15,287 bases of DNA from Kapaibacterium sp038202665 (GCA_038202665.1 JBBRES010000044.1:1-15287), one strand, 5' to 3'; shown: positions 7,339-14,075, counted from the first letter of the stretch. The notes: generated by a model not told the origin, from the letters alone. Program-made: numbers and translations.

Positions 7339-8840
7339 ACATGAAGACCCTTACTCTTGGCCTTGCCGCCTTCCTTTTCCTTGCTGTGGTTGGATGTGAT
7401 AAGTCGATTGACGTAACGCAGCCTGGCGAGTATGTACCAAGCGCGAATGACGAACTCGCAACGGCTTGGGCTCCGTTCCTTGCCGACACGAATGCATTGG
7501 TGGTGCCGGCACCACCGGCCGATGTAAGCGCTGAACTTGCAATGGTGAAGGCGGCCGTGGCAGGCCGAACTGCGAAACAGAATACGGCAATCGCACGTTG
7601 GAGCTCAAGCACCCTTCTTCGTTGGTGCGAGATTTCTCAGGATCTCGCCGCCAAGTACAATGTGGCTCCGTATGCCGAGCGCAGTGCAGATGGTTCATTT
7701 ACCGGAAAATTCATTTCGGATCCGAACAAGCCGTTCACAAATCCGCCGTATACTTCTCGCATGTATGCACTCTTAGGCGTTGCGAACTACGATGCGCTTA
7801 TCAAGGCATGGCAGGTAAAGTTCAAGTACAACCGTGCTGCACCGTATGTACTTGACGCAAGCATTTCGCCTGCAATTACAAAGTCAACGCTTCCATCCTA
7901 TCCAAGCGAAGACGCTGTTATCGCAGCATCTGCGCGAGACCTGCTCACCTTCCTCTTCCCGCTTGAAAAGGAATACTTGGCGCAGCAGGCAAAGGAAGCA
8001 ATGGATGTGCGTATATGGGCTGGAGCAAATCTTCCGAGCGATATAGCTGCGGGCGACAGTCTTGGGCATACGGTGGCTCTCTTGGCCATTGAATATGCGA
8101 AGACAGACGGTATGTCGAAGGCGAACGATCAGGCTCGTTGGAAGACCAAGGAAGCCGCGATCACCACGAGCTATCCGCATTGGACCTCACAAGAAACTCC
8201 AGCTCGTCCACCCATGCTACCGTTTTTTGGCGAAGTGAAGATGTGGAATGTGCCGAACGCCCAGGCTGTGCGTTCTAGTCCGCCGCCAGAGTTTGGATCT
8301 GCTCGATGGAACAAAGACATGGATGAGATGCGCGAGCTTATGAAGAATAGAACGCGCGAACAAGTGCGTATCGCAAACTACTGGGAAGATGGCGGGGGAA
8401 CATACTGTCCACCTGGCCATTGGAATCTCATTGCAGCTAATGATATACGTGCCGCAAAGTTCTCAACGATTCGCGCGGCGCGCGTACTTGCATTCTTCAA
8501 CACGGCAGAGCACGATGCAGCCGTAGCGTGCTGGGACACAAAGTACACGTACATCACGCCACGTCCACACCAAGTAGATCCATCTATCACGATGTCTGCC
8601 GGACTCCCGAATTTCCCAGGCTATACGTCGGGTCACAGCAACTACTCCGCCGCCGCCGCCACCATCCTCGGCCACTTCTTCCCCGCACGTGCAGCTTCCT
8701 ACACAGCCATGGCACTCGAAGCCGCTGACTCCCGTGTGTACAGTCGCATCCATGTTCGCGTTGATTGCGAAGTGGGCGTTACACAAGGAAATGCTGTTGG
8801 TTCGTATGCGGTGCAGAGAGCGATGAAGGAGAAAGAATGA
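7335..8840 (+). CDS. Vanadium-dependent haloperoxidase / PAP2 phosphatase-family lipoprotein with a degenerate duplicated domain
   Basis: A 501-residue lipoprotein: signal MNMKTLTLGLAAFLFLAVVG then lipobox Cys21. The C-terminal half has the full vanadate/phosphate pocket of the haloperoxidase-PAP2 family: Lys403 and Arg410 (KYTYITPRP), Ser432-Gly433-His434 (YTSGHS), then Arg467, His473 and Asp477 (SRVYSRIHVRVD). His473 is the predicted vanadate-coordinating residue and His434 the acid-base one. Residues about 145-245 look like a second copy: ANYDALIKAW against AEHDAAVACW, LPSYPSEDA against LPNFPGYTSGHS, and RIWAGANLPSD against RVYSRIHVRVD. Its pocket is broken (Ala169 for Arg, Glu-Asp for Gly-His, Asn232 for His). 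It could oxidise halides with H2O2 or act as an acid phosphatase; sequence does not decide. Start is the ATG overlapping the barrel gene's stop. The stop is followed within 7 bp by a heptamer array. Confidence 0.92.
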   Translation: MNMKTLTLGLAAFLFLAVVGCDKSIDVTQPGEYVPSANDELATAWAPFLADTNALVVPAPPADVSAELAMVKAAVAGRTAKQNTAIARWSSSTLLRWCEISQDLAAKYNVAPYAERSADGSFTGKFISDPNKPFTNPPYTSRMYALLGVANYDALIKAWQVKFKYNRAAPYVLDASISPAITKSTLPSYPSEDAVIAASARDLLTFLFPLEKEYLAQQAKEAMDVRIWAGANLPSDIAAGDSLGHTVALLAIEYAKTDGMSKANDQARWKTKEAAITTSYPHWTSQETPARPPMLPFFGEVKMWNVPNAQAVRSSPPPEFGSARWNKDMDEMRELMKNRTREQVRIANYWEDGGGTYCPPGHWNLIAANDIRAAKFSTIRAARVLAFFNTAEHDAAVACWDTKYTYITPRPHQVDPSITMSAGLPNFPGYTSGHSNYSAAAATILGHFFPARAASYTAMALEAADSRVYSRIHVRVDCEVGVTQGNAVGSYAVQRAMKEKE

Positions 8841-8847
8841 GGAGGAA

Positions 8848-9054
8848 AGTGAGAAGTGAGAAGTGAGAAGTGAGAAGTCAAGTGAGAAGTGACGAGTGAG
8901 AAGTGAGAAGTCAAGTGAGAAGTGACGAGTGAGAAGTGAGAAGTCAAGTGAGAAGTGAGAAGTGACAAGTGAGAAGTCAGGTGAGAAGTGAGAAGTGACA
9001 AGTGAGAAGTCAAGTGAGAAGTGACGAGTGAGAAGTGAAATGTGAAATGTGACA
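8848..9054. repeat. Left heptamer array, GTGAGAA-type units punctuated by pentamers every 33 bp
   Basis: A tandem array of 7-bp units, mainly AGTGAGA with AGTGACG and AGTGACA variants. A 5-bp unit AGTCA interrupts it at 8876, 8909, 8942, 8975 and 9008, exactly 33 bp apart each time (5 + 4 x 7). The last three heptamers (from about 9034) drift to AGTGAAA and TGTGAAA. As 33 is divisible by three, long open frames arise on the minus strand (Leu-Thr-Ser-His-Phe type repeats); these are by-products, not genes. It starts 7 bp after the haloperoxidase stop codon. Confidence 0.95.
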
Positions 9055-9218
9055 GTCTGCCGGGAGGCTGCCGGGAAAGTAAGAAGTGGGGCCAAGCCTT
9101 TTCAATTCGGCTCGATATCTCACCACGAGGCGCATCGAGCAGTTCGCATAGTTGCTTGATGCGCAGATCACCCGATCTACCTTTACGGGAGCAACGTCTG
9201 GTGAAGCTTTGCTTGCAT
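9055..9218. other. Non-repetitive spacer between the arrays, possible gene remnant
   Basis: No repeat units here apart from a short direct repeat of CTGCCGGG near 9058-9075. The minus strand is open from 9226 through this stretch into the left array. Its translation looks protein-like for some 55 residues, including GDLRIKQLCELLDAPRGEIS and RIEKAWPHFLLSRQPPG, before running into repeat-coded sequence. I recognise no family, and there is no evident ribosome-binding site. It may be the relic of a gene eroded by repeat growth, or part of a longer repeated intergenic element; I do not call it a gene. Confidence 0.35.
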
Positions 9219-9566
9219 GAAGCCACGTCTACGAAGCCACGTAGATGTGGCCACGTCCACGAAGCATCATCCGCGTTACAACATCCTCCTTACGCTATTC
9301 GCGCATTGTCTTCCGCGTTGCATCTTCCACATTGCGTTATCCATGTAGCATCGTGTTCATAGTGCCGTCGGCGTAGAATCATCCGCGAATCGTCGTCCAT
9401 GTAGTGCCATTCGTAGCATCATCCACGAAGTATCATCTTTGGAGCATCATCCGAGTCGGATTATCCGAGTCGTATCATCCGTGAAACATCATCAGTGTGG
9501 CATCATCCACGTAGTGTCGTCCGCCTAGTATATTCCGCGCGACCTCATTCTTTTTGAGGCATCAAA
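9219..9566. repeat. Degenerate 14-bp tandem array, family A (GTAGCATCATCCAC type)
   Basis: About 25 consecutive 14-bp units can be laid out with almost no gaps. Clear ones are GAAGCCACGTCTAC (9219), GAAGCCACGTAGAT (9233), GTGGCCACGTCCAC (9247), GTAGAATCATCCGC (9373), GTAGCATCATCCAC (9413), GGAGCATCATCCGA (9441), GTCGGATTATCCGA (9455), GTGGCATCATCCAC (9497) and GTAGTGTCGTCCGC (9511). One unit (9401-9412) has lost 2 bp, and the last two units are weak. Most conserved are the initial G and a central TCATCC. No gene-like reading frame is present in either direction. Confidence 0.85.
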
Positions 9567-9572
9567 CTTTTA

Positions 9573-9656
9573 GCGGTTAACATTACGCGCCCAACGTTGC
9601 GTGGACAACGTTACGTGGCCAACCTTAAGCGGCCAATGTCATGCGGGCAACGTCAA
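9573..9656. repeat. 14-bp tandem array, family B (GTGGCCAACGTTAC type)
   Basis: Six contiguous 14-bp units start at 9573, 9587, 9601, 9615, 9629 and 9643: GCGGTTAACATTAC, GCGCCCAACGTTGC, GTGGACAACGTTAC, GTGGCCAACCTTAA, GCGGCCAATGTCAT and GCGGGCAACGTCAA. The shared core is GGCCAACGTTAC. Unit length is the same as in family A, and the family A unit GTGGCCACGTCCAC at 9247 is intermediate, so both probably share one ancestor. Confidence 0.85.
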
Positions 9657-9880
9657 ACATTTAACCCAGTGCCTGTGGCTCGTTGCCCATCCTCAGAGTC
9701 TCTAGGGTGGCTACTCGCGGCCCCACTGCGGGACGGTGGCAGATGCCTTGGAAAGGAGAATTGTAGATTGGGTGTCTGCGTTTCACAATGGATGATGGGT
9801 ATGATGGGAACTGCCGGACCAGTCCAGTAATAATCGCGACCACCATTCTAGTTGACACCCATTTTTGTTAGTTTTCGGCT
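9657..9880. other. Unexplained GC-rich intergenic segment between arrays
   Basis: No array units and no credible gene. Around 9700-9740 there are short inverted matches (GTGG with CCCCAC, and CCAC with GTGG) that could form small hairpins. ATGATGGG occurs twice, at 9792 and 9801. Short open frames exist on both strands (for example 9661-9858 minus) without ribosome-binding sites. It may be a conserved noncoding element or a relic; its class cannot be determined from this sequence. Confidence 0.4.
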
Positions 9881-10155
9881 CTTACTCGTCACTTGACTTG
9901 TCACTTCTCACTTGACTTCTCACTTGTCACTTGACTTCTCACTTGTCACTCGTCACTTGTCACTTGACTCGTCACTTGTCACTTGACTCGTCACTTCTCA
10001 CTTGACTTCTCACTCGTCACTTGTCACTTCTCACTTTACTAGCTTGTCACTTCTCACTTGACTTCTCACTTGTCACTTCTCACTTCTCACTTTACTCGTC
10101 ACTCGTCACTTCTCACTTGACTTCTCACTTCTCACTCGTCACTTCTCACTTTACT
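9881..10155. repeat. Right heptamer array, inverted relative to the left array
   Basis: The same unit family as the left array, on the opposite strand: TTCTCAC, TTGTCAC and TCGTCAC heptamers with TTGAC or TTTAC pentamers. Punctuation points (TGACT/TTACT) start at 9894, 9913, 9932, 9965, 9984, 10003, 10036, 10059, 10092, 10118 and 10151. The intervals are 19, 19, 33, 19, 19, 33, 23, 33, 26 and 33 bp, nearly all 5 plus a multiple of 7. The 23-bp interval is caused by an irregular AGC near 10041. It ends about 3 bp before the ATG of the aldehyde dehydrogenase gene and creates a false N-terminal extension of that frame. Confidence 0.95.
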
Positions 10156-10158
10156 TGC

Positions 10159-11832
10159 ATGCTCTCAACCTTCCTCTCTTCCCATCAATCAACTCTTTCT
10201 GAAGCCGTTGCGGCAAACGCGGCGCGCACGTTCTATGCGCATTGGCCCGAAGCGCCAAGCGGAAGGATCTACGGTGAAACGGCGAATGCGGATGGTGAGG
10301 CAGCATTTAAGGGACAGTTGAATGCGCGGTTCGCGCGGCTTCTGCAGCAGGGCGGGGAATCATGGGTTGGTGAAGAGGTATCGCCATACGGGTTTCCGCT
10401 CGGAATCACGTATCCGGCGTCGAGTGTGGATGTGCTGGTGAAGAACGCGTCGGATGCAGAGACGACGTGGCAGGCACTGTCGCCACAGGAACGTGCGGGC
10501 GTTCTTATCGAGGCCCTCGAGCGGTCGTCGAAGCATTTTTTTGAGATCGGCTACTCGACCATGCACACCACCGGACAGGGCTTTGTGATGTCGTTCCAGG
10601 CTTCGGGTCCGCACGCATTCGACAGAGCCCTCGAGGCCGTCGCAATGGGCTATGCAGCGCAAGTGGGCTTTACAGAGAACGTGATGTGGTCAAAGCCAAT
10701 GGGCAAAATCTCGGTCTCCATCGAGAAGTCGTATCGTATCGTTCCGAAGGGCATCGACCTCGTTATTGGTTGCTCAACGTTCCCCGTGTGGAACAGCGTT
10801 CCGGGCATGTTCGCAGGATTGGTGACGGGAAATGCAGTGATCGTCAAGCCGCATCCTGGTGCCGTCTATCCGATCGCGATTGTGGTGGCGCATCTTCAAC
10901 AGACGTTGGCGGAGTGTGGACTCGATCCGCACGTTGTGCAGCTTGCCGTTGATACGGTAACGCACCCTTCCACCATGGAACTTGTCATGCATCCGGCCAT
11001 TCGCATTATTGACTATACGGGCGGACCTACCTTCGGCTCACTGGTTGAGAGGGAAGGGATGGCGGCAGGGAAAGTGGTCTATACCGAGAAGGCCGGCGTG
11101 AATTGTGCGATCATCGAAAGCGTAGACGATCTTGATACGGCGCTCGATAACCTTGCGTTCTCACTGTCGTTGTATGGCGGACAGATGTGTACGGCACCTC
11201 AGAATATTTTCATTCCGAGCATTGGTGTGAGAGTTGGTGGCGATATCGTTTCAGCGGACGATGTGGCAACGAAGCTTCGCGACAAAGTTGATGCCCTCGT
11301 TCACAACGAAAAAGTTGGTCCATCGACGATCGGTGCAGTGCAGAACGAACGTACGCTCGATCGCGTACGAGCGGCACAGGCACTTGGTTTGGAGACGTTG
11401 CGTGCATCGGGCCCACTCGCACAACCCGGATTCGATGCAGCTCGTAGTGTGTCGCCACTTATCCTTCGTGCGAACCACACCCAGAACGATGTTTTCGAAC
11501 AAGAGTGGTTCGGTCCGATCTCGTTCGTGATCACCACGGATTCATTCGAGGATGCATTGTCGCTCGTGGACAAAAGCATTCGCACCAATGGTGCACTGAC
11601 GACGATCGTGTACACCACCGACCCCGCAAAACAACAACGTGCCGAAGATGTTATCGTTCGTGCCGGTGCACCGGTTGCGTTCAACTTCAATAGCTACGTG
11701 TGGGTGAATCAGAGTGCTGCATTCAGCGACTTCCACGGAGCGGGTTGCAATCCGGCGGGCAATGCAACATTCGCCGACTGGTCTTTTGTGACCAATCGGT
11801 ACAATGTTGTTGGGGTACGGAAGCAAGCCTAA
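10159..11832 (+). CDS. PaaN-type aldehyde dehydrogenase (phenylacetate degradation protein PaaN-like)
   Basis: A 557-residue aldehyde dehydrogenase superfamily protein of the PaaN type, in which the ALDH core is preceded by about 90 residues with the recognisable SGRIYGETANADGEAAF (34-50) and WVGEEVSPYGFPLGITYP (69-86). Core motifs: nucleotide-site lysine VIVKPHPG (227-234, Lys230), general base Glu310 (VYTEKAGVN), nucleophile Cys344 (GQMCTAPQNIF), Glu448 in EQEWFGP, and AFNFNSYVWVNQSAAF near the end. PaaN-like enzymes are linked to oxidation of ring-opened aldehyde intermediates of phenylacetate catabolism, but no other paa gene is visible, so the substrate is open. The frame continues upstream to 10021 only through the heptamer array; ATG 10159 fits the family N-terminus. 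There is no Shine-Dalgarno, because the array runs almost to the start codon. The stop TAA lies in a hairpin shared with the convergent gene. Confidence 0.9.
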   Translation: MLSTFLSSHQSTLSEAVAANAARTFYAHWPEAPSGRIYGETANADGEAAFKGQLNARFARLLQQGGESWVGEEVSPYGFPLGITYPASSVDVLVKNASDAETTWQALSPQERAGVLIEALERSSKHFFEIGYSTMHTTGQGFVMSFQASGPHAFDRALEAVAMGYAAQVGFTENVMWSKPMGKISVSIEKSYRIVPKGIDLVIGCSTFPVWNSVPGMFAGLVTGNAVIVKPHPGAVYPIAIVVAHLQQTLAECGLDPHVVQLAVDTVTHPSTMELVMHPAIRIIDYTGGPTFGSLVEREGMAAGKVVYTEKAGVNCAIIESVDDLDTALDNLAFSLSLYGGQMCTAPQNIFIPSIGVRVGGDIVSADDVATKLRDKVDALVHNEKVGPSTIGAVQNERTLDRVRAAQALGLETLRASGPLAQPGFDAARSVSPLILRANHTQNDVFEQEWFGPISFVITTDSFEDALSLVDKSIRTNGALTTIVYTTDPAKQQRAEDVIVRAGAPVAFNFNSYVWVNQSAAFSDFHGAGCNPAGNATFADWSFVTNRYNVVGVRKQA

Positions 11833-11848
11833 GGGAAACCCTTAGGCT
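11826..11848. terminator. Perfect bidirectional hairpin containing both convergent stop codons
   Basis: A 10-bp perfect stem AGCCTAAGGG / CCCTTAGGCT with loop AAA. The TAA of the aldehyde dehydrogenase (11830-11832) is in the left arm and the TAA of the minus-strand gene (11842-11844) is at the mirrored place in the right arm. No T-run follows on either side, so termination may rely on the hairpin alone or on Rho. Confidence 0.75.
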
Positions 11849-12273
11849 AATTCCAAGATCATTTCTGTGGCATTGTAGAAGCCGGCCATGTCGGCCTGCA
11901 ACAATCCAGGATGATGGATGAAGAGCCAGTCCCAGAGCGGCATCAAGAGGTCCATTGTTCCTTCTGGATCTTCGGGGTCGAAGTTCACTTCGATACCAAT
12001 CGACATCTTGGCGAGCTCCATGCATTCGTTGACGCGGGTTACGCCTTCTTCGTCGTCGGACTCCTTGAGGTATTCCTCAAATTCTTCTACTTCTTCTTCG
12101 AAGTCCCCGTCGCCACGCGTGTAGATATCCAAGGCTCCAATAACGTTTTCACCGATACGCATCTCTCCGTCAAGGAGCGTATAGCCCTCTCCAAACGTTG
12201 CCCAGATCAATGCCAGATCGCCCATTGTTGGAACGGCGTCGCTCTCAACAAAGTAGCGCATGAAGTATTCCAT
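11842..12273 (-). CDS. Small acidic hypothetical protein downstream of the cystathionine synthase gene
   Basis: A 143-residue protein of no recognised family, without signal peptide or membrane segment. It is strongly acidic, with a Glu/Asp-rich stretch at about 56-76 (GDFEEEVEEFEEYLKESDDE). It has hydrophobic, aromatic-rich ends (for example LMPLWDWLFIHHPGLL, 109-124), suggesting a compact cytoplasmic fold. ATG 12271-12273 has a fitting Shine-Dalgarno (GAGG about 6 bases upstream); a second ATG at codon 5 is possible. It starts 14 bp after the cystathionine synthase stop, so the two are probably one transcript. Its stop codon lies in the convergent hairpin. Confidence 0.82.
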   Translation of the reverse strand: MEYFMRYFVESDAVPTMGDLALIWATFGEGYTLLDGEMRIGENVIGALDIYTRGDGDFEEEVEEFEEYLKESDDEEGVTRVNECMELAKMSIGIEVNFDPEDPEGTMDLLMPLWDWLFIHHPGLLQADMAGFYNATEMILELA

Positions 12274-12287
12274 GGTGAACCTCTTCG

Positions 12288-13427
12288 TTAGATGTGTTGA
12301 AATGCAGTTTCTAGGTCTGCGAGGAGATCCTCGACGTCTTCAATGCCCACGCTCAATCGTACCAGACCATCCGTGACGCCAAGTCTGTCGCGCTGTTCTT
12401 TGGGAATGCTGCCATGCGTCATAGATACCGGATGGCAGACGAGTGACTCCACGCCGCCAAGCGACTCTGCAAGCGTGAAGACTGTAAGTGCTTTTGTGAA
12501 CGCCTTCGCTGCGTCAAGAGAGCCGAGTTCGATGGAGATCATTCCGCCAAAGCCCGACATTTGACGTTGTGCCAATTCGTGCTGCGGATGTGTTGCAAGG
12601 CCCGGATAGTGCGTGACTTGTACTTTCGGATGCGACGCGCAGTAGGCCGCGATCTGCATTGCATTGGCTTCGTGCCTCTCCATTCGGACGGCAAGGGTCT
12701 TGCTAGAGCGTAGCAAGAGCCAGCACTCGAACGGACCTGGTACGGCGCCGACCGCATTTTGCAAGAACTTGAGTCGCTCCGCAATATCCTCACGATTGGT
12801 CGCAACGATGCCGCTTACCAGGTCGCTATGTCCGCCAAGATACTTCGTTGCACTATGCACAACGATATCGGCGCCAAGCGTGAGCGGTCGTTGGAAATAC
12901 GGCGAAGCGAACGTGTTATCAACCACCATCAGCAGTCCATGCTGCCTTGCCACCTTCGCAACCTCTGCGAGGTCTGTGAGCGTCATCATGGGATTTGTTG
13001 GGGTCTCTGTGTAGATCATCGCCGTGTGTTCTTGTACGGCGTTGGCAACGTTCGCAACATCGCGCATATCAACGAATGAGAAGGTGAGGCCGAAGCGCTC
13101 CAGAACCTTTGTTGCAAGTCTGTAGGTGCCGCCATACATGTCTTCGGCCATGATCACGTGGTCGCCGCTCTTCAACAGGCGCATCACCGTATCAACAGCC
13201 GCGGTGCCGCTTCCAAAGGCAAAGGCGGCCGTGCCCTCTTCGAGAGCAGCGAGGTTCGCTTCCCACGCAAATCGCGTCGGGTTCTGCGTGCGAGCGTACT
13301 CAAAGCCAGTGTGCTTCCCGATCTCCATCTGAGCATACGTGCTCGTTTGGAAGAGTGGCACAGTGACGGCACCGGTAATCTGCTCGGGCTCTTGACCTAC
13401 GTGAATGGCCTTTGTCGAGAATTTCAT
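12288..13427 (-). CDS. Cystathionine gamma-synthase / gamma-lyase family PLP enzyme
   Basis: A 379-residue Cys/Met-metabolism PLP enzyme, full length for the family, cytoplasmic, normally a homotetramer. Typical segments: FSTKAIHVGQEP (3-14), PLFQTSTY (24-31), YARTQNPTR (44-52, phosphate-binding Tyr44 and Arg46 reaching the neighbouring subunit), FGSGTAA (71-77), MYGGTYR (97-103, cofactor-stacking Tyr99), TETPTNP (140-146), VVDNTFASP (168-176, Asp170 to the pyridine nitrogen) and HSATKYLGGHSD (191-202, Schiff-base Lys195). SLGGVESLVCHPVSMTH lies near the C-terminus. Synthase (MetB-like) and lyase (CTH/MccB-like) activities cannot be separated safely by eye. The frame extends to a TTG at 13442, but ATG 13425-13427 matches the family start; no Shine-Dalgarno is visible. 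It probably heads a two-gene transcript with the acidic protein. No SAM riboswitch fits in the 84 bp upstream. Confidence 0.94.
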   Translation of the reverse strand: MKFSTKAIHVGQEPEQITGAVTVPLFQTSTYAQMEIGKHTGFEYARTQNPTRFAWEANLAALEEGTAAFAFGSGTAAVDTVMRLLKSGDHVIMAEDMYGGTYRLATKVLERFGLTFSFVDMRDVANVANAVQEHTAMIYTETPTNPMMTLTDLAEVAKVARQHGLLMVVDNTFASPYFQRPLTLGADIVVHSATKYLGGHSDLVSGIVATNREDIAERLKFLQNAVGAVPGPFECWLLLRSSKTLAVRMERHEANAMQIAAYCASHPKVQVTHYPGLATHPQHELAQRQMSGFGGMISIELGSLDAAKAFTKALTVFTLAESLGGVESLVCHPVSMTHGSIPKEQRDRLGVTDGLVRLSVGIEDVEDLLADLETAFQHI

Positions 13428-13462
13428 GATGGAGGGTAGCAACCAAAAAAAGAGGAGGCAAG

Positions 13463-13486
13463 AAAAAACGCCGCATAGAGCGGCGT
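13463..13486 (-). terminator. Intrinsic terminator of the small T9SS protein gene
   Basis: On the minus strand a 7-bp stem ACGCCGC / GCGGCGT with a 5-base loop is followed directly by a T-run (A-run at 13463-13468 on the plus strand). It lies about 25 bp past the stop of the T9SS gene ending at 13512 and separates it from the cystathionine synthase gene. Confidence 0.88.
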
Positions 13487-13511
13487 CGGGAATGAGCGTG
13501 CGGTGATGCCG

Positions 13512-14075
13512 TTATCGAGAGATGTAGAACTTCTCTGCGCGACGGTAGTTCGAACCTTGCATGATGCAGATATACACGCCCTCTGGCAGTTCGGAGATCG
13601 AAAGGGAATAGTCGTGCTCACCTTTTCGCTCGGATCCGTGATAGACGTCCATAACCTTCTTGCCGAGCATGTTGTAGATGCCAAGATCGAGCGTGGTCTC
13701 GTCGAGAATGAGGTCTATGCGCGCATTGAACACATCGGACGTGGAGCGAACAAAGACGATGCGGCTCGTGCGGACCGTGTCCACCTCACGTACTTGCGTC
13801 TTGCCCTGTGTGGATGTTGTCCGCGTAGCAGGTTGCGTTGGCTGCTTTGTTGTACCAAGAGCTAGGATGGAGGTTTCCATAGCTCCGTAGAAGGGCATGC
13901 CATAGCGCAGGGCTGAAAGTGTCCGCAGATCGTTGATGCTAACAGTAGGAGCAGCCGAGGTCTTCTTCGTCCTATCGGCACGGGCCGCGGACGGACCTCC
14001 TACACCAATCACGACCATGGTAAGGACCAGGGCGGTGGGGCCAAGAAGGCGGGCGATATGGGTAGAGAGATTCAT
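13512..14075 (-). CDS. Small secreted protein with C-terminal T9SS (type A) sorting domain
   Basis: A 187-residue protein. N-terminal signal region MNLSTHIARLLGPTALVLTM continues hydrophobic to about residue 30 (GGPSAARA), with cleavage near 31-34. Residues 35-115 are low in structure and rich in Thr/Ser/Gln/Arg (for example TTKQPTQPATRTTSTQGKTQ), like a linker. Residues about 117-187 form a type A T9SS sorting domain: LGIYNMLGKKVMDVY (131-145), SISELPEGVYICIMQG (159-174) and the terminal EKFYISR. Such domains are recognised by the Por secretion machinery for export across the outer membrane and surface attachment. With no catalytic or binding domain between signal and sorting domain, the protein is mostly linker plus sorting signal. 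The frame runs upstream to 14141, but ATG 14073-14075 begins the signal peptide. Its own terminator follows. Confidence 0.88.
   Translation of the reverse strand: MNLSTHIARLLGPTALVLTMVVIGVGGPSAARADRTKKTSAAPTVSINDLRTLSALRYGMPFYGAMETSILALGTTKQPTQPATRTTSTQGKTQVREVDTVRTSRIVFVRSTSDVFNARIDLILDETTLDLGIYNMLGKKVMDVYHGSERKGEHDYSLSISELPEGVYICIMQGSNYRRAEKFYISR

Noticed and set aside
8463..9226. Long minus-strand frames with Leu-Thr-Ser-His-Phe repeats
   Set aside because: They are translations of the 7/33-bp array, which stays open because 33 is divisible by three, and one overlaps the haloperoxidase gene in antisense.
8848..10155. CRISPR array
   Set aside because: Units are contiguous 5-, 7- and 14-bp repeats with no unique spacers between constant repeats and no cas genes nearby.
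10021..10158. N-terminal extension of the aldehyde dehydrogenase
   Set aside because: It is encoded entirely by the heptamer array; family resemblance begins after ATG 10159.
13428..13511. SAM riboswitch or T-box upstream of the cystathionine synthase gene
   Set aside because: Only 84 bp separate it from the next gene, and the only hairpin there is the terminator of that gene.
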